64,000 nt of DNA from Anthopleura xanthogrammica. Taxonomy: Eukaryota > Cnidaria > Anthozoa > Actiniaria > Actiniidae. Positions 24,338-38,469 of the stretch are shown in pieces; the stretch's first letter is position 1, and each line of letters opens with the position of its first letter. A model generated the notes under the pieces. The model saw nothing but the letters and a program-made list of their open reading frames with translations, was not told where the DNA came from and ran no database searches. A program made the translations under genes and the position numbers. The DNA lies in NCBI GenBank assembly GCA_964019055.1, contig OZ025213.1, forward strand, positions 7,676,472 through 7,740,471, in the 5' to 3' direction.

Positions 24338-27300
24338 ACCATGTATAGGTAGAATCGTGCCAGCAATCCATTTCCGTGATCAAAATTGGCAAATTCCAAA
24401 ATCGTAAAGTGCGTATCTTTGTAGCTGCGCATGCGCGGGCACCAAAACTTGGGGAAGACTGCCGAATTTTCACAAGATAAACGTGACCATGTATAGGTAG
24501 AATCGTGCCAGCAATCCATTTCCGTGATCAAAATTCGCAAATTCCAAAATGGTAAAGTGCCAACTTTGTAGCAGCGCATGCGCGGGCACCAAAACTAGGG
24601 GAAGACTGCCGAATTTTCACAAGATAAACGTGACCATGTATAGGTAGAATCGTGCCAGCAATCCATTTCCGTGATCAAAATTGGCAAATTCCAAAATGGT
24701 AAAGTGCCAACTTTGTAGCTGCACATGCGTGGGCACCAAAACTAGGGGAAGACTGCCGAATTTTCACAAGATAAACGTGACCATGTATAGGTAGAATCGT
24801 GCCAGCAATCCATTTCCGTGATCAAAATTCGCAAATTCCAAAATGGTAAAGTGCCAACTTTGTAGCAGCGCATGCGCGGGCACCAAAACTAGGGGAAGAC
24901 TGCCGAATTTTCACAAGATAAACGTGACCATGTATAGGTAGAATCGTGCCAGCAATCCATTTCCGTGATCAAAATTGGCAAATTCCAAAATGGTAAAGTG
25001 CCAACTTTGTAGCTGCGCATGCGCGGGCACCAAAACTAGGGGAAGACTGCCGAATTTTCACAAGATAAACGTGACCATGTATAGGTAGAATCGTGCCAGC
25101 AATCCATTTCCGTGATCAAAATTGGCAAATTCCAAAATCGTAAAGTGCCTCACTTTGTAGTTGCGCATGCGCGGGCACCAAAACTAGGGGAAGACTGCCG
25201 AATTTTCACAAGATAAACGTGACCATGTATAGGTAGAATCGTGCCAGCAATCCATTTCCGTGATCAAAATTGGCAAATTCCAAAATCGTAAAGTGCCTAA
25301 CTTTGTAGCTGCGCATGCGCGGACACCAAAACTAGGGGAAGACTGCCGAATTTTCACAAGATAATTGTGACCATGTATAGGTAGAATCGTGCCAGCAATC
25401 GATTTCCGTGATCAAAATTGGCAAATTCCAAAATCGTAAAGTGCCTAACTTTGTAGCTGCGCATGCGCGGACACCAAAACTAGGGGAAGACTGCCGAATT
25501 TTCACAAGATAATTGTGACCATGTATAGGTAGAATCGTGCCAGCAATCGATTTCCGTGATCAAAATTGGCAAATTCCAAAATCGTAAAGTGCCTATCTTT
25601 GTAGCTGCGCATGCGCGGGCACCAAAACTAGGGGAAGACTGCCGAATTTTCACAAGATAATTGTGACCATGTATAGGTAGAATCGTGCCAGCAATCCATT
25701 TCCGTGATCAAAATTGGCAAATTCCAAAATCGTAAAGTGCGTATCTTTGTAGCTGCGCATGCGCGGGCACCAAAACTAGAAGAAGACTGCCGAATTTTCA
25801 CAAGATAAACGTGACCATGTATAGGTAGAATCGTGCCAGCAATCGATTTCCGTGATCAAAATTGGCAAATTCCAAAATCGTAAAGTGCCTAACTTTGTAG
25901 CTGCGCATGCGCGGACACCAAAACTAGGGGAAGACTGCCGAATTTTCACAAGATAATTGTGACCATGTATAGGTAGAATCGTGCCAGCAATCGATTTCCG
26001 TGATCAAAATTGGCAAATTCCAAAATCGTAAAGTGCCTAACTTTGTAGCTGCGCATGCGCGGACACCAAAACTAGGGGAAGACTGCCGAATTTTCACAAG
26101 ATAATTGTGACCATGTATAGGTAGAATCGTGCCAGCAATCCATTTCCGTGATCAAAATTGGCAAATTCCAAAATCGTAAAGTGCGTATCTTTGTAGCTGC
26201 GCATGCGCGGGCACCAAAACTAGAAGAAGACTGCCGAATTTTCACAAGATAAACGTGACCATGTATAGGTAGAATCGTGCCAGCAATCGATTTCCGTGAT
26301 CAAAATTGGCAAATTCCAAAATCGTAAAGTGCCTAACTTTGTAGCTGCGCATGCGCGGACACCAAAACTAGGGGAAGACTGCCGAATTTTCACAAGATAA
26401 TTGTGACCATGTATAGGTAGAATCGTGCCAGCAATCGATTTCCGTGATCAAAATTGGCAAATTCCAAAATCGTAAAGTGCCTATCTTTGTAGCTGCGCAT
26501 GCGCGGGCACCAAAACTAGGGGAAGACTGCCGAATTTTCACAAGATAATTGTGACCATGTATAGGTAGAATCGTGCCAGCAATCCATTTCCGTGATCAAA
26601 ATTGGCAAATTCCAAAATCGTAAAGTGCGTATCTTTGTAGCTGCGCATGCGCGGGCACCAAAACTAGAAGAAGACTGCCGAATTTTCACAAGATAAACGT
26701 GACCATGTATAGGTAGAATCGTGCCAGCAATCCATTTCCGTGATCAAAATTGGCAAATTCCAAAATCGTAAAGTGCGTATCTTTGTAGCTGCGCATGCGC
26801 GGGCACCAAAACTTGGGGAAGACTGCCGAATTTTCACAAGATAAACGTGACCATGTATAGGTAGAATCGTGCCAGCAATCCATTTCCGTGATCAAAATTC
26901 GCAAATTCCAAAATGGTAAAGTGCCAACTTTGTAGCAGCGCATGCGCGGGCACCAAAACTAGGGGAAGACTGCCGAATTTTCACAAGATAAACGTGACCA
27001 TGTATAGGTAGAATCGTGCCAGCAATCCATTTCCGTGATCAAAATTGGCAAATTCCAAAATGGTAAAGTGCCAACTTTGTAGCTGCACATGCGTGGGCAC
27101 CAAAACTAGGGGAAGACTGCCGAATTTTCACAAGATAAACGTGACCATGTATAGGTAGAATCGTGCCAGCAATCCATTTCCGTGATCAAAATTCGCAAAT
27201 TCCAAAATGGTAAAGTGCCAACTTTGTAGCAGCGCATGCGCGGGCACCAAAACTAGGGGAAGACTGCCGAATTTTCACAAGATAAACGTGACCATGTATA

Positions 27301-27955
27301 GGTAGAATCGTGCCAGCAATCCATTTCCGTGATCAAAATTGGCAAATTCCAAAATGGTAAAGTGCCAACTTTGTAGCTGCGCATGCGCGGGCACCAAAAC
27401 TAGGGGAAGACTGCCGAATTTTCACAAGATAAACGTGACCATGTATAGGTAGAATCGTGCCAGCAATCCATTTCCGTGATCAAAATTGGCAAATTCCAAA
27501 ATCGTAAAGTGCCTCACTTTGTAGTTGCGCATGCGCGGGCACCAAAACTAGGGGAAGACTGCCGAATTTTCACAAGATAAACGTGACCATGTATAGGTAG
27601 AATCGTGCCAGCAATCCATTTCCGTGATCAAAATTGGCAAATTCCAAAATCGTAAAGTGCCTAACTTTGTAGCTGCGCATGCGCGGACACCAAAACTAGG
27701 GGAAGACTGCCGAATTTTCACAAGATAATTGTGACCATGTATAGGTAGAATCGTGCCAGCAATCGATTTCCGTGATCAAAATTGGCAAATTCCAAAATCG
27801 TAAAGTGCCTAACTTTGTAGCTGCGCATGCGCGGACACCAAAACTAGGGGAAGACTGCCGAATTTTCACAAGATAATTGTGACCATGTATAGGTAGAATC
27901 GTGCCAGCAATCGATTTCCGTGATCAAAATTGGCAAATTCCAAAATCGTAAAGTG
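24146..27955 (-). repeat. Spaced duplication of a 1.45-kb satellite block (2364 bp apart)
   Basis: Block 24146-25591 recurs at 26510-27955, displaced by 2364 bp (16 x 148 minus 4). The offset of -4 comes from four 147-bp monomers per block that carry AATGGTAAAGTGCCAAC. Matching landmarks include TAGAAGAAGAC (24301/26665), the ACTTGGGG monomer, GTAGTTGCGC (25157/27521), GGACACC (25321/27685 and 25469/27833) and CAATCGATTT (25397/27761). The matches stop at GGACACC versus GGGCACC on the left and GTGCCTATC versus GTGCGTATC on the right. The blocks are separated by about 0.9 kb of related trimer repeats, so a local duplication was followed by, or preceded by, trimer expansion. Confidence 0.85.
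25333..26670 (-). repeat. Trimer ladder (444-bp steps) inside the spaced duplication
   Basis: TAGAAGAAGAC occurs at 25777, 26221 and 26665, spaced 444 bp. Between these lie GCGCGGACACC monomers (25321, 25469, 25913, 26061, 26357) linked to GATAATTGTGACC and CAATCGATTTCC. The steps are 3 monomers, with one-monomer or two-monomer spacing inside, which indicates repeated small slippage or exchange events within the last few amplification rounds. Confidence 0.8.
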
Positions 27956-27959
27956 CGTA

Positions 27960-30900
27960 TCTTTGTAGCTGCGCATGCGCGGGCACCAAAACTAGGGGAA
28001 GACTGCCGAATTTTCACAAGATAAACGTGACCATGTATAGGTAGAATCGTGCCAGCAATCCATTTCCGTGATCAAAATTGGCAAATTCCAAAATCGTAAA
28101 GTGCCTAACTTTGTAGCTGCGCATGCGCGTGCACCAAAACTAGGGGAAGACTGCCGAATTTTCACAAGATAAACGTGACCATGTATAGGTAGAATCGTGC
28201 CAGCAATCCATTTCCGTGATCAAAATTGGCAAATTCCAAAATCGTAAAGTGCCTATCTTTGTAGCTGCGCATGCGCGGGCACCAAAACTAGGGGAAGACT
28301 GCCGAATTTTCACAAGATAAACGTGACCATGTATAGTTAGAATCGTGCCAGCAATCCATTTCCGTGATCAAAATTGGCAAATTCCAAAATCGTACAGTGC
28401 CTAACTTTGTAGCTGCGTATGCGCGGACACCAAAACTAGGGGAAGACTGCCGAATTTTCACAACATAATTGTGACCATGTTAAGGTAGAATCGTGCCAGC
28501 AATCGATTTCCGTGATCAAAATTGGCAAATTCCAAAATCGTAAAGTGCGTATCTTTGTAGCTGCGCATGCGCGGGCACCAAAACTAGGGGAAGACTGCCG
28601 AATTTTCACAAGATAAACGTGACCATGTATAGGTAGAATCGTGCCAGCAATCCATTTCCGTGATCAAAATTGGCAAATTCCAAAATCGTAAAGTGCCTAA
28701 CTTTGTAGCTGCGCATGCGCGGGCACCAAAACTAGGGGAAGACTGCCGAATTTTCACAAGATAAACGTGACTATGTATAGTTAGAATCGTGCCAGCAATC
28801 CATTTCCGTGATCAAAATTGGCAAATTCCAAAATCGTAAAGTGCCTAACTTTGTAGCTGCGCATGCGCGGACACCAAAACTAGGGGAAGACTGCCGAATT
28901 TTCACAACATAATTGTGACCATGTTAAGGTAGAATCGTGCCAGCAATCGATTTCCGTGATCAAAATTGGCAAATTCCAAAATCGTAAAGTGCGTATCTTT
29001 GTAGCTGCGCATGCGCGGGCACCAAAACTAGGGGAAGACTGCCGAATTTTCACAAGATAAACGTGACCATGTATAGGTAGAATCGTGCCAGCAATCCATT
29101 TCCGTGATCAAAATTGGCAAATTCCAAAATCGTAAAGTGCGTATCTTTGTAGCTGCGCATGCGCGGGCACCAAAACTAGGGGAAGACTGCCGAATTTTCA
29201 CAAGATAAACGTGACCATGTATAGGTAGAATCGTGCCAGCAATCCATTTCCGTGATCAAAATTGGCAAATTCCAAAATCGTAAAGTGCGTATCTTTGTAG
29301 CTGCGTATGCGCGGGCACCAAAACTAGGGGAAGACTGCCGAATTTTCACAAGATAAACGTGACCATGTATAGGTAGAATCGTGCCAGCAATCCATTTCCG
29401 TGATCAAAATTGGCAAATTCCAAAATCGTAAAGTGCCTTACTTTGTAGCTGCGCATGCGCGTGCACCAAAACTAGGGGAAGACTGCCGAATTTTCACAAG
29501 ATAAACGTGACCATGTATAGGTAGAATCGTGCCAGCAATTTATTTCCGTGATCAAAATTGGCAAATTCCAAAATCGTAAAGTACCTAACTTTGTAGCTGC
29601 GCATGCGCGGGCACCAAAACTAGGGGAAGACTGCCGAATTTTCACAAGATAAACGTGTCCATGTATAGTTAGAATCGTGCCAGCAATCCATTTCCGTGAT
29701 CAAAATTGGCAAATTCCAAAATCGTAAAGTGCCTAACTTTGTAGCTGCGCATGCGCGGGCACCAAAACTAGGGGAAGACTGCCGAATTTTCACAAGATAA
29801 ACGTGACCATGTATAGTTAGAATCGTGCCAGCAATCCATTTCCGTGATCAAAATTGGCAAATTCCAAAATCGTAAAGTGCCTAACTTTGTAGCTGCGCAT
29901 GCGCGGGCACCAAAACTAGGGGAAGACTGCCGAATTTTCACAAGATAAACGTGACCATGTATAGGTAGAATCGTGCCAGCAATCCATTTCCGTGATCAAA
30001 ATTGGCAAATTCCAAAATCGTAAAGTGCCTAACTTTGTAGCTGCGCATGCGCGTGCACCAAAACTAGGGGAAGACTGCCGAATTTTCACAAGATAAACGT
30101 GACCATGTATAGGTAGAATCGTGCCAGCAATCCATTTCCGTGATCAAAATTGGCAAATTCCAAAATCGTAAAGTGCCTATCTTTGTAGCTGCGCATGCGC
30201 GGGCACCAAAACTAGGGGAAGACTGCCGAATTTTCACAAGATAAACGTGACCATGTATAGTTAGAATCGTGCCAGCAATCCATTTCCGTGATCAAAATTG
30301 GCAAATTCCAAAATCGTAAAGTGCCTAACTTTGTAGCTGCGCATGCGCGGACACCAAAACTAGGGGAAGACTGCCGAATTTTCACAACATAATTGTGACC
30401 ATGTTAAGGTAGAATCGTGCCAGCAATCGATTTCCGTGATCAAAATTGGCAAATTCCAAAATCGTAAAGTGCGTATCTTTGTAGCTGCGCATGCGCGGGC
30501 ACCAAAACTAGGGGAAGACTGCCGAATTTTCACAAGATAAACGTGACCATGTATAGGTAGAATCGTGCCAGCAATCCATTTCCGTGATCAAAATTGGCAA
30601 ATTCCAAAATCGTAAAGTGCCTAACTTTGTAGCTGCGCATGCGCGGGCACCAAAACTAGGGGAAGACTGCCGAATTTTCACAAGATAAACGTGACTATGT
30701 ATAGTTAGAATCGTGCCAGCAATCCATTTCCGTGATCAAAATTGGCAAATTCCAAAATCGTAAAGTGCCTAACTTTGTAGCTGCGCATGCGCGGACACCA
30801 AAACTAGGGGAAGACTGCCGAATTTTCACAACATAATTCTGACCATGTTAAGGTAGAATCGTGCCAGCAATCGATTTCCGTGATCAAAATTGGCAAATTC

Positions 30901-31830
30901 CAAAATCGTAAAGTGCGTATCTTTGTAGCTGCGCATGCGCGGGCACCAAAACTAGGGGAAGACTGCCGAATTTTCACAAGATAAACGTGACCATGTATAG
31001 GTAGAATCGTGCCAGCAATCCATTTCCGTGATCAAAATTGGCAAATTCCAAAATCGTAAAGTGCGTATCTTTGTAGCTGCGCATGCGCGGGCACCAAAAC
31101 TAGGGGAAGACTGCCGAATTTTCACAAGATAAACGTGACCATGTATAGGTAGAATCGTGCCAGCAATCCATTTCCGTGATCAAAATTGGCAAATTCCAAA
31201 ATCGTAAAGTGCGTATCTTTGTAGCTGCGTATGCGCGGGCACCAAAACTAGGGGAAGACTGCCGAATTTTCACAAGATAAACGTGACCATGTATAGGTAG
31301 AATCGTGCCAGCAATCCATTTCCGTGATCAAAATTGGCAAATTCCAAAATCGTAAAGTGCCTTACTTTGTAGCTGCGCATGCGCGTGCACCAAAACTAGG
31401 GGAAGACTGCCGAATTTTCACAAGATAAACGTGTCCATGTATAGTTAGAATCGTGCCAGCAATCCATTTCCGTGATCAAAATTGGCAAATTCCAAAATCG
31501 TAAAGTGCCTAACTTTGTAGCTGCGCATGCGCGGGCACCAAAACTAGGGGAAGACTGCCGATTTTACACAAGATAAACGTGACCATGTATAGTTAGAATC
31601 GTGCCAGCAATCCATTTCCGTGATCAAAATTGGCAAATTCCAAAATCGTAAAGTGCCTAACTTTGTAGCTGCGCATGCGCGGACACCAAAACTAGGGGAA
31701 GACTGCCGAATTTTCACAACATAATTGTGACCATGTATAGGTAGAATCGTGCCAGCAATCGATTTCCGTGATCAAAATTGGCAAATTCCAAAATCGTAAA
31801 GTGCGTATCTTTGTAGCTGCGCATGCGCGG
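27960..31830 (-). repeat. 13-mer higher-order repeat (1924 bp x about 2)
   Basis: A block of 13 monomers starting near 27960 is repeated from near 29884. CATGTTAAGGTAG gives the ladder 28479, 28923, 30403 and 30847, that is 444 bp inside each block and 1924 bp between blocks. Other pairs at 1924 bp are TATAGTTAG (28332/30256), GCGCGTGCACC (about 28126/30050) and GTAGCTGCGTATGCG (29297/31221). CGTGTCCATG is at 1776 bp instead (29655/31431), so the second block lost one monomer, the one with CAATTTATTTCC near 29537. The right limit is approximate. Confidence 0.85.
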
Positions 31831-32299
31831 GCACCAAAACTAGGGGAAGACTGCCGAATTTTCACAAGATAAACGTGACCATGTATAGGTAGAATCGTGC
31901 CAGCAATCCATTTCCGTGATCAAAATTGGCAAATTCCAAAATCGTAAAGTGCATATCTTTGTAGCTGCGCATGCGCGGGCACCAAAACTAGAGGAAGACT
32001 GCCGAACTTTCACAAGATAAACGTGACCATGTATAGGTAGAATCGTGCCAGGAATCCATTTCCGTGATCAAAATTGTCAAATTCCAAAATCGTAAAGTGC
32101 CTATCTTTGTAGCTGCGCATGCGCGGGCACCAAAACTAGGGGAAGACTGCCGAATTTTCACAAGATAAACGTGACCATGTATAGTTAGAATCGTGCCAGC
32201 AATCCATTTCCGTGATCAAAATTGTCAAATTCCAAAATCGTAAAGTGCCTATCTTTGTAGCTGCGCATGCGCGGGCACCAAAACTAGGGGAAGACTGCC

Positions 32300-35200
32300 G
32301 AATTTTCACAAGATAAACATGACCATGTATAGGTAGAATCGTGCAAGCAATGGATTTCCGTGATCAAAATTGTCAAATTCCAAAATCGTAAAGTGCCTAT
32401 CTTTGTAGCTGCGCATGCGCGGACACCAAAACTAGGGGAAGACTTCCGAATTTTCACAAGATAAACGTGACCATATATAGGTAGAATCGTGCCAGCAATC
32501 CATTTCCGTGATCAAAATTGACAAATTTCAAAATCGTAAAGTGCCTTACTTTGTAGCTGCGCATGCGCGGGCACCAAAACTAGAGGAAGACTGCCGAATT
32601 TTCACAAGATAAACGTGACCATGTATAGGTAGAATCGTGCAAGCAATGGATTTCCGTGATCAAAATTGTCAAATTCCAAAATCGTAAAGTGCCTAACTTT
32701 GTAGCTGCGCATGCGCGGGCACCAAAACTAGGGAAAGACTGCCGAATTTTCACAAGATAAACGTGACCATGTATAGGTAGAATCGTGCCAGAAATCCATT
32801 TCCGTGATCAAAATTGGCAAATTCCAAAATCGTAAAGTGCCTAACTTTGTAGCTGCGCATGCGCGGACACCAAAACTAGGGGAAGACTGCCGAATTTTCA
32901 CAACATAATTGTGACCATGTTAAGGTAGAATCGTGCCAGCAATCGATTTCCGTGATGAAAATTGGCAAATTCCAAAATCGTAAAGTGCCTTACTTTGTAG
33001 CTGCGCATGCGCGGGCACCAAAACTAGGGGAAGACTGCCGAATTTTCACAAGATAAACGTGACCATGTATAGGTAGAATCGTGGAAGCAATCGATTTCCG
33101 TGATCAAAATTGGCAAATTCCAAAATCGTAAAGTGCATTACTTTGTAGCTGCGCATGCGCGGGCACCAAAACTAGGGGAAGACTGCCGAATTTTCACAAG
33201 ATAAACATGACCATGTATAGGTAGAATCGTGCAAGCAATGGATTTCCGTGATCAAAATTGTCAAATTCCAAAATCGTAAAGTGCCTATCTTTGTAGCTGC
33301 GCATGCGCGGGCACCAAAACTAGGGGAAGACTTCCGAATTTTCACAAGATAAACGTGACCATATATAGGTAGAATCGTGCCAGCAATCCATTTCCGTGAT
33401 CAAAATTGGCAAATTCAAAATCGTAAAGTGCCTCACTTTGTAGCTGCGCATGCGCGGGCACCAAAACTAGGGGAAGACTGCCGAATTTTCACAAGATAAA
33501 CGTGACCATGCATAGGTAGAATCGTGCCAGCAATCCATTTCCGTGATCAAAATTGGCAAATCCCAAAATCGTAAAGTGCCTAACTTTGTAGCTGCGCATG
33601 CGCGGGCACCAAAACTAGGGGAAGACTGCCGAATTTTCACAAGATAAACGTGACCATGTATAGGTAGAATCGTGCCAGCAATCCATTTCCGTGATCAAAA
33701 TTGGCAAATTCCAAAATCGTAAAGTGCGTATCTTTGTAGCTGCGCATGCGCGGGCACCAAAACTAGGGGAAGACTGCCGAATTTTCACAAGATAAACGTG
33801 ACCATGTATAGGTAGAATCGTGCCAGCAATCCATTTCCGTGATCAAAATTGGCAAATTCCAAAATCGTAAAGTGCCTTACTTTGTAGCTGCGCATGGGCG
33901 TGCACCAAAACTAGGGGAAGACTGCCGAATTTTCACAAGATAAACGTGACCATGTATAGGTAGAATCGTGCCAGCAATCCATTTCCGTGATCAAAATTGG
34001 CAAATCCCAAAATCGTAAAGTGCCTAACTTTGTAGCTGCGCATGCGCGGGCACCAAAATTAGGGGAAGACTGCCGAATTTTCACAAGATAATTGTGACCA
34101 TGTATAGGTAGAATCGTGCCAGCAATCCATTTCCGTGATCAAAATTGGCAAATTCCAAAATCGTAAAGTGCGTATCTTTGTAGCTGCGCATGCGCAGGCA
34201 CCAAAACTAGGGGAAGACTGCCGAATTTTCACAAGATAAACGTGACCATGTATAGGTAGAATCGTGCCAGCAATCCATTTCCGTGATCAAAATTGGCAAA
34301 TTCCAAAATCGTAAAGTGCCTAACTTTGTAGCTGCGCATGCGCGGACACCAAAACTAGGGGAAGACTGCCGAATTTTCACAACATAATTGTGACCATGTT
34401 AAGGTAGAATCGTGCCAGCAATCGATTTCCGTGATCAAAATTGGCAAATTCCAAAATCGTAAAGTGCCTTACTTTGTAGCTGCGCATGCGCGGGCACCAA
34501 AACTAGGGGAAGACTGCCGAATTTTCACAAGATAAACGTGACCATGTATAGGTAGAATCGTGGAAGCAATCGATTTCCGTGATCAAAATTGGCAAATTCC
34601 AAAATCGTAAAGTGCATTACTTTGTAGCTGCGCATGCGCGGGCACCAAAACTAGGGGAAGACTGCCGAATTTTCACAAGATAAACATGACCATGTATAGG
34701 TAGAATCGTGCAAGCAATGGATTTCCGTGATCAAAATTGTCAAATTCCAAAATCGTAAAGTGCCTATCTTTGTAGCTGCGCATGCGCGGGCACCAAAACT
34801 AGGGGAAGACTTCCGAATTTTCACAAGATAAACGTGACCATATATAGGTAGAATCGTGCCAGCAATCCATTTCCGTGATCAAAATTGGCAAACTCCAAAA
34901 TCGTAAAGTGCCTCACTTTGTAGCTGCGCATGCGCGGGCACCAAAACTAGGGGAAGACTGCAGAATTTTCACAAGATAAACGTGACCATGCATAGGTAGA
35001 ATCGTGCCAGGAATCCATTTCCGTGATCAAAATTGGGAAATCCCAAAATCGTAAAGTGCCTAACTTTGTAGCTGCGCATGCGCGGGCACCAAAACTAGGG
35101 GAAGACTGCCGAATTTTCACAAGATAAACGTGACCATGTATAGGTAGAATCGTGCCAGCAATCCATTTCCGTGATCAAAATTGGCAAATTCCAAAATCGT

Positions 35201-37300
35201 AAAGTGCGTATCTTTGTAGCTGCGCATGCGCAGGCACCAAAACTAGGGGAAGACTGCCGAATTTTCACAAGATAAACGTGACCATGTATAGGTAGAATCG
35301 TGCCATCAATCCATTTCCGTGATCAAAATTGGCAAATTCCAAAATCGTAAAGTGCCTAACTTTGTAGCTGCGCATGCGCGGACACCAAAACTAGGGGAAG
35401 ACTGCCGAATTTTCACAACATAATTGTGACCATGTTAAGGTAGAATCGTGCCAGCAATCGATTTCCGTGATCAAAATTGGCAAATTCCAAAATCGTAAAG
35501 TGCCTTACTTTGTAGCTGCGCATGCGCGGGCACCAAAACTAGGGGAAGACTGCCGAATTTTCACAAGATAAACGTGACCATGTATAGGTAGAATCGTGGA
35601 AGCAATCGATTTCCGTGATCAAAATTGGCAAATTCCAAAATCGTAAAGTGCCTTACTTTGTAGCTGCGCATGCGCGGGCACCAAAACTAGGGGAAGACTG
35701 CCGAATTTTCACAAGATAAACGTGACCATGTATAGGTAGAATCGTGGAAGCAATCGATTTCCGTGATCAAAATTGGCAAATTCCAAAATCGTAAAGTGCA
35801 TTACTTTGTAGCTGCGCATGCGCGGGCACCAAAACTAGGGGAAGACTGCCGAATTTTCACAAGATAAACATGACCATGTATAGGTAGAATCGTGCAAGCA
35901 ATGGATTTCCGTGATCAAAATTGTCAAATTCCAAAATCGTAAAGTGCCTATCTTTGTAGCTGCGCATGCGCGGGCACCAAAACTAGGGGAAGACTTCCGA
36001 ATTTTCACAAGATAAACGTGACCATATATAGGTAGAATCGTGCCAGCAATCCATTTCCGTGATCAAAATTGGCAAACTCCAAAATCGTAAAGTGCCTCAC
36101 TTTGTAGCTGCGCATGCGCGGGCACCAAAACTAGGGGAAGACTGCAGAATTTTCACAAGATAAACGTGACCATGCATAGGTAGAATCGTGCCAGGAATCC
36201 ATTTCCGTGATCAAAATTGGGAAATCCCAAAATCGTAAAGTGCCTAACTTTGTAGCTGCGCATGCGCGGGCACCAAAACTAGGGGAAGACTGCCGAATTT
36301 TCACAAGATAAACGTGACCATGTATAGGTAGAATCGTGCCAGCAATCCATTTCCGTGATCAAAATTGGCAAATTCCAAAATCGTAAAGTGCGTATCTTTG
36401 TAGCTGCGCATGCGCAGGCACCAAAACTAGGGGAAGACTGCCGAATTTTCACAAGATAAACGTGACCATGTATAGGTAGAATCGTGCCATCAATCCATTT
36501 CCGTGATCAAAATTGGCAAATTCCAAAATCGTAAAGTGCCTAACTTTGTAGCTGCGCATGCGCGGACACCAAAACTAGGGGAAGACTGCCGAATTTTCAC
36601 AACATAATTGTGACCATGTTAAGGTAGAATCGTGCCAGCAATCGATTTCCGTGATCAAAATTGGCAAATTCCAAAATCGTAAAGTGCCTTACTTTGTAGC
36701 TGCGCATGCGCGGGCACCAAAACTAGGGGAAGACTGCCGAATTTTCACAAGATAAACGTGACCATGTATAGGTAGAATCGTGGAAGCAATCGATTTCCGT
36801 GATCAAAATTGGCAAATTCCAAAATCGTAAAGTGCATTACTTTGTAGCTGCGCATGCGCGGGCACCAAAACTAGGGGAAGACTGCCGAATTTTCACAAGA
36901 TAAACATGACCATGTATAGGTAGAATCGTGCAAGCAATGGATTTCCGTGATCAAAATTGTCAAATTCCAAAATCGTAAAGTGCCTATCTTTGTAGCTGCG
37001 CATGCGCGGGCACCAAAACTAGGGGAAGACTTCCGAATTTTCACAAGATAAACGTGACCATATATAGGTAGAATCGTGCCAGCAATCCATTTCCGTGATC
37101 AAAATTGGCAAACTCCAAAATCGTAAAGTGCCTCACTTTGTAGCTGCGCATGCGCGGGCACCAAAACTAGGGGAAGACTGCAGAATTTTCACAAGATAAA
37201 CGTGACCATGCATAGGTAGAATCGTGCCAGGAATCCATTTCCGTGATCAAAATTGGGAAATCCCAAAATCGTAAAGTGCCTAACTTTGTAGCTGCGCATG
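32300..37300 (-). repeat. Multi-length higher-order repeat (6-, 10-, 8- and 7-mer spacings)
   Basis: GACTTCCGAATTTT with CCATATATAGG marks block ends: CTTCCG at 32443, 33331, 34810, 35994 and 37030. The spacings are 888, 1479, 1184 and 1036 bp. The 1479 is ten monomers minus one base, the deletion in AAATTCAAAATCG near 33413. Each block also has GTGGAAGCAATCG (33081, 34560, 35596, 35744, 36780), GTGCAAGCAATGG, and in the last three CTGCAGAATTTTC (34961, 36145, 37181) plus AATTGGGAAATCCC. The 8-mer differs from the 7-mer by duplication of the GTGGAAG monomer (35596 and 35744 are 148 bp apart). The last three blocks look almost identical. Confidence 0.88.
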
Positions 37301-38469
37301 CGCGGGCACCAAAACTAGGGGAAGACTGCCGAATTTTCACAAGATAAACGTGACCATGTATAGGTAGAATCGTGCCAGCAATCCATTTCCGTGATCAAAA
37401 TTGGCAAATTCCAAAATCGTAAAGTGCGTATCTTTGTAGCTGCGCATGCGCGGGCACCAAAACTAGGGGAAGACTGCCGAATTTTCACAAGATAAACGTG
37501 ACCATGTATAGGTAGAATCGTGCCAGCAATCCATTTCCGTGATCAAAATTGGCAAATTCCAAAATCGTAAAGTGCCTTACTTTGTAGCTGCGCATGCGCG
37601 TGCACCAAAACTAGGGGAAGACTGCCGAATTTTCACAAGATAAACGTGACCATGTATAGGTAGAATCGTGCCAGCAATCCATTTCCGTGATCAAAATTGG
37701 CAAATTCCAAAATCGTAAAGTGCCTTACTTTGTAGCTGCGCATGCGCGGGCACCAAAATTAGGGGAAGACTGCCGAATTTTCACAAGATAATTGTGACCA
37801 TGTATAGGTAGAATCGTGCCAGCAATCCATTTCCGTGATCAAAATTGGCAAATTCCAAAATCGTAAAGTGCGTATCTTTGTAGCTGCGCATGCGCGGGCA
37901 CCAAAACTAGGGGAAGACTGCCGAATTTTCACAAGATAAACGTGACCATGTATAGGTAGAATCGTGCCAGCAATCCATTTCCGTGATCAAAATTGGCAAA
38001 TTCCAAAATCGTAAAGTGCCTAACTTTGTAGCTGCGCATGCGCGGGCACCAAAACTAGGGGAAGACTGCCGAATTTTCACAAGATAAACGTGACCATGTA
38101 TAGGTAGAATCGTGCCAGCAATCCATTTCCGTGATCAAAATTGGCAAATTCCAAAATCGTAAAGTGCCTAACTTTGTAGCTGCGCATGCGCGGGCACCAA
38201 AACTAGGGTAAGACTGCCGAATTTTCACAAGATAAACGTGACCATGTATAGTTAGAATCGTGCCAGCAATCCATTTCAGTGATCAAAATTGGCAAATTCC
38301 AAAATCGTAAAGTGCCTAACTTTGTAGCTGCGCATGCGCGGGCACCAAAACTAGAGGAAGACTGCCGAATTTTCACAAGATAAACGTGACCATGTATAGG
38401 TAGAATCGTGCCAGCAATCCATTTCCGTGATCAAAATTGGCAAATTCCAAAATCGTAAAGTGCCTAACT

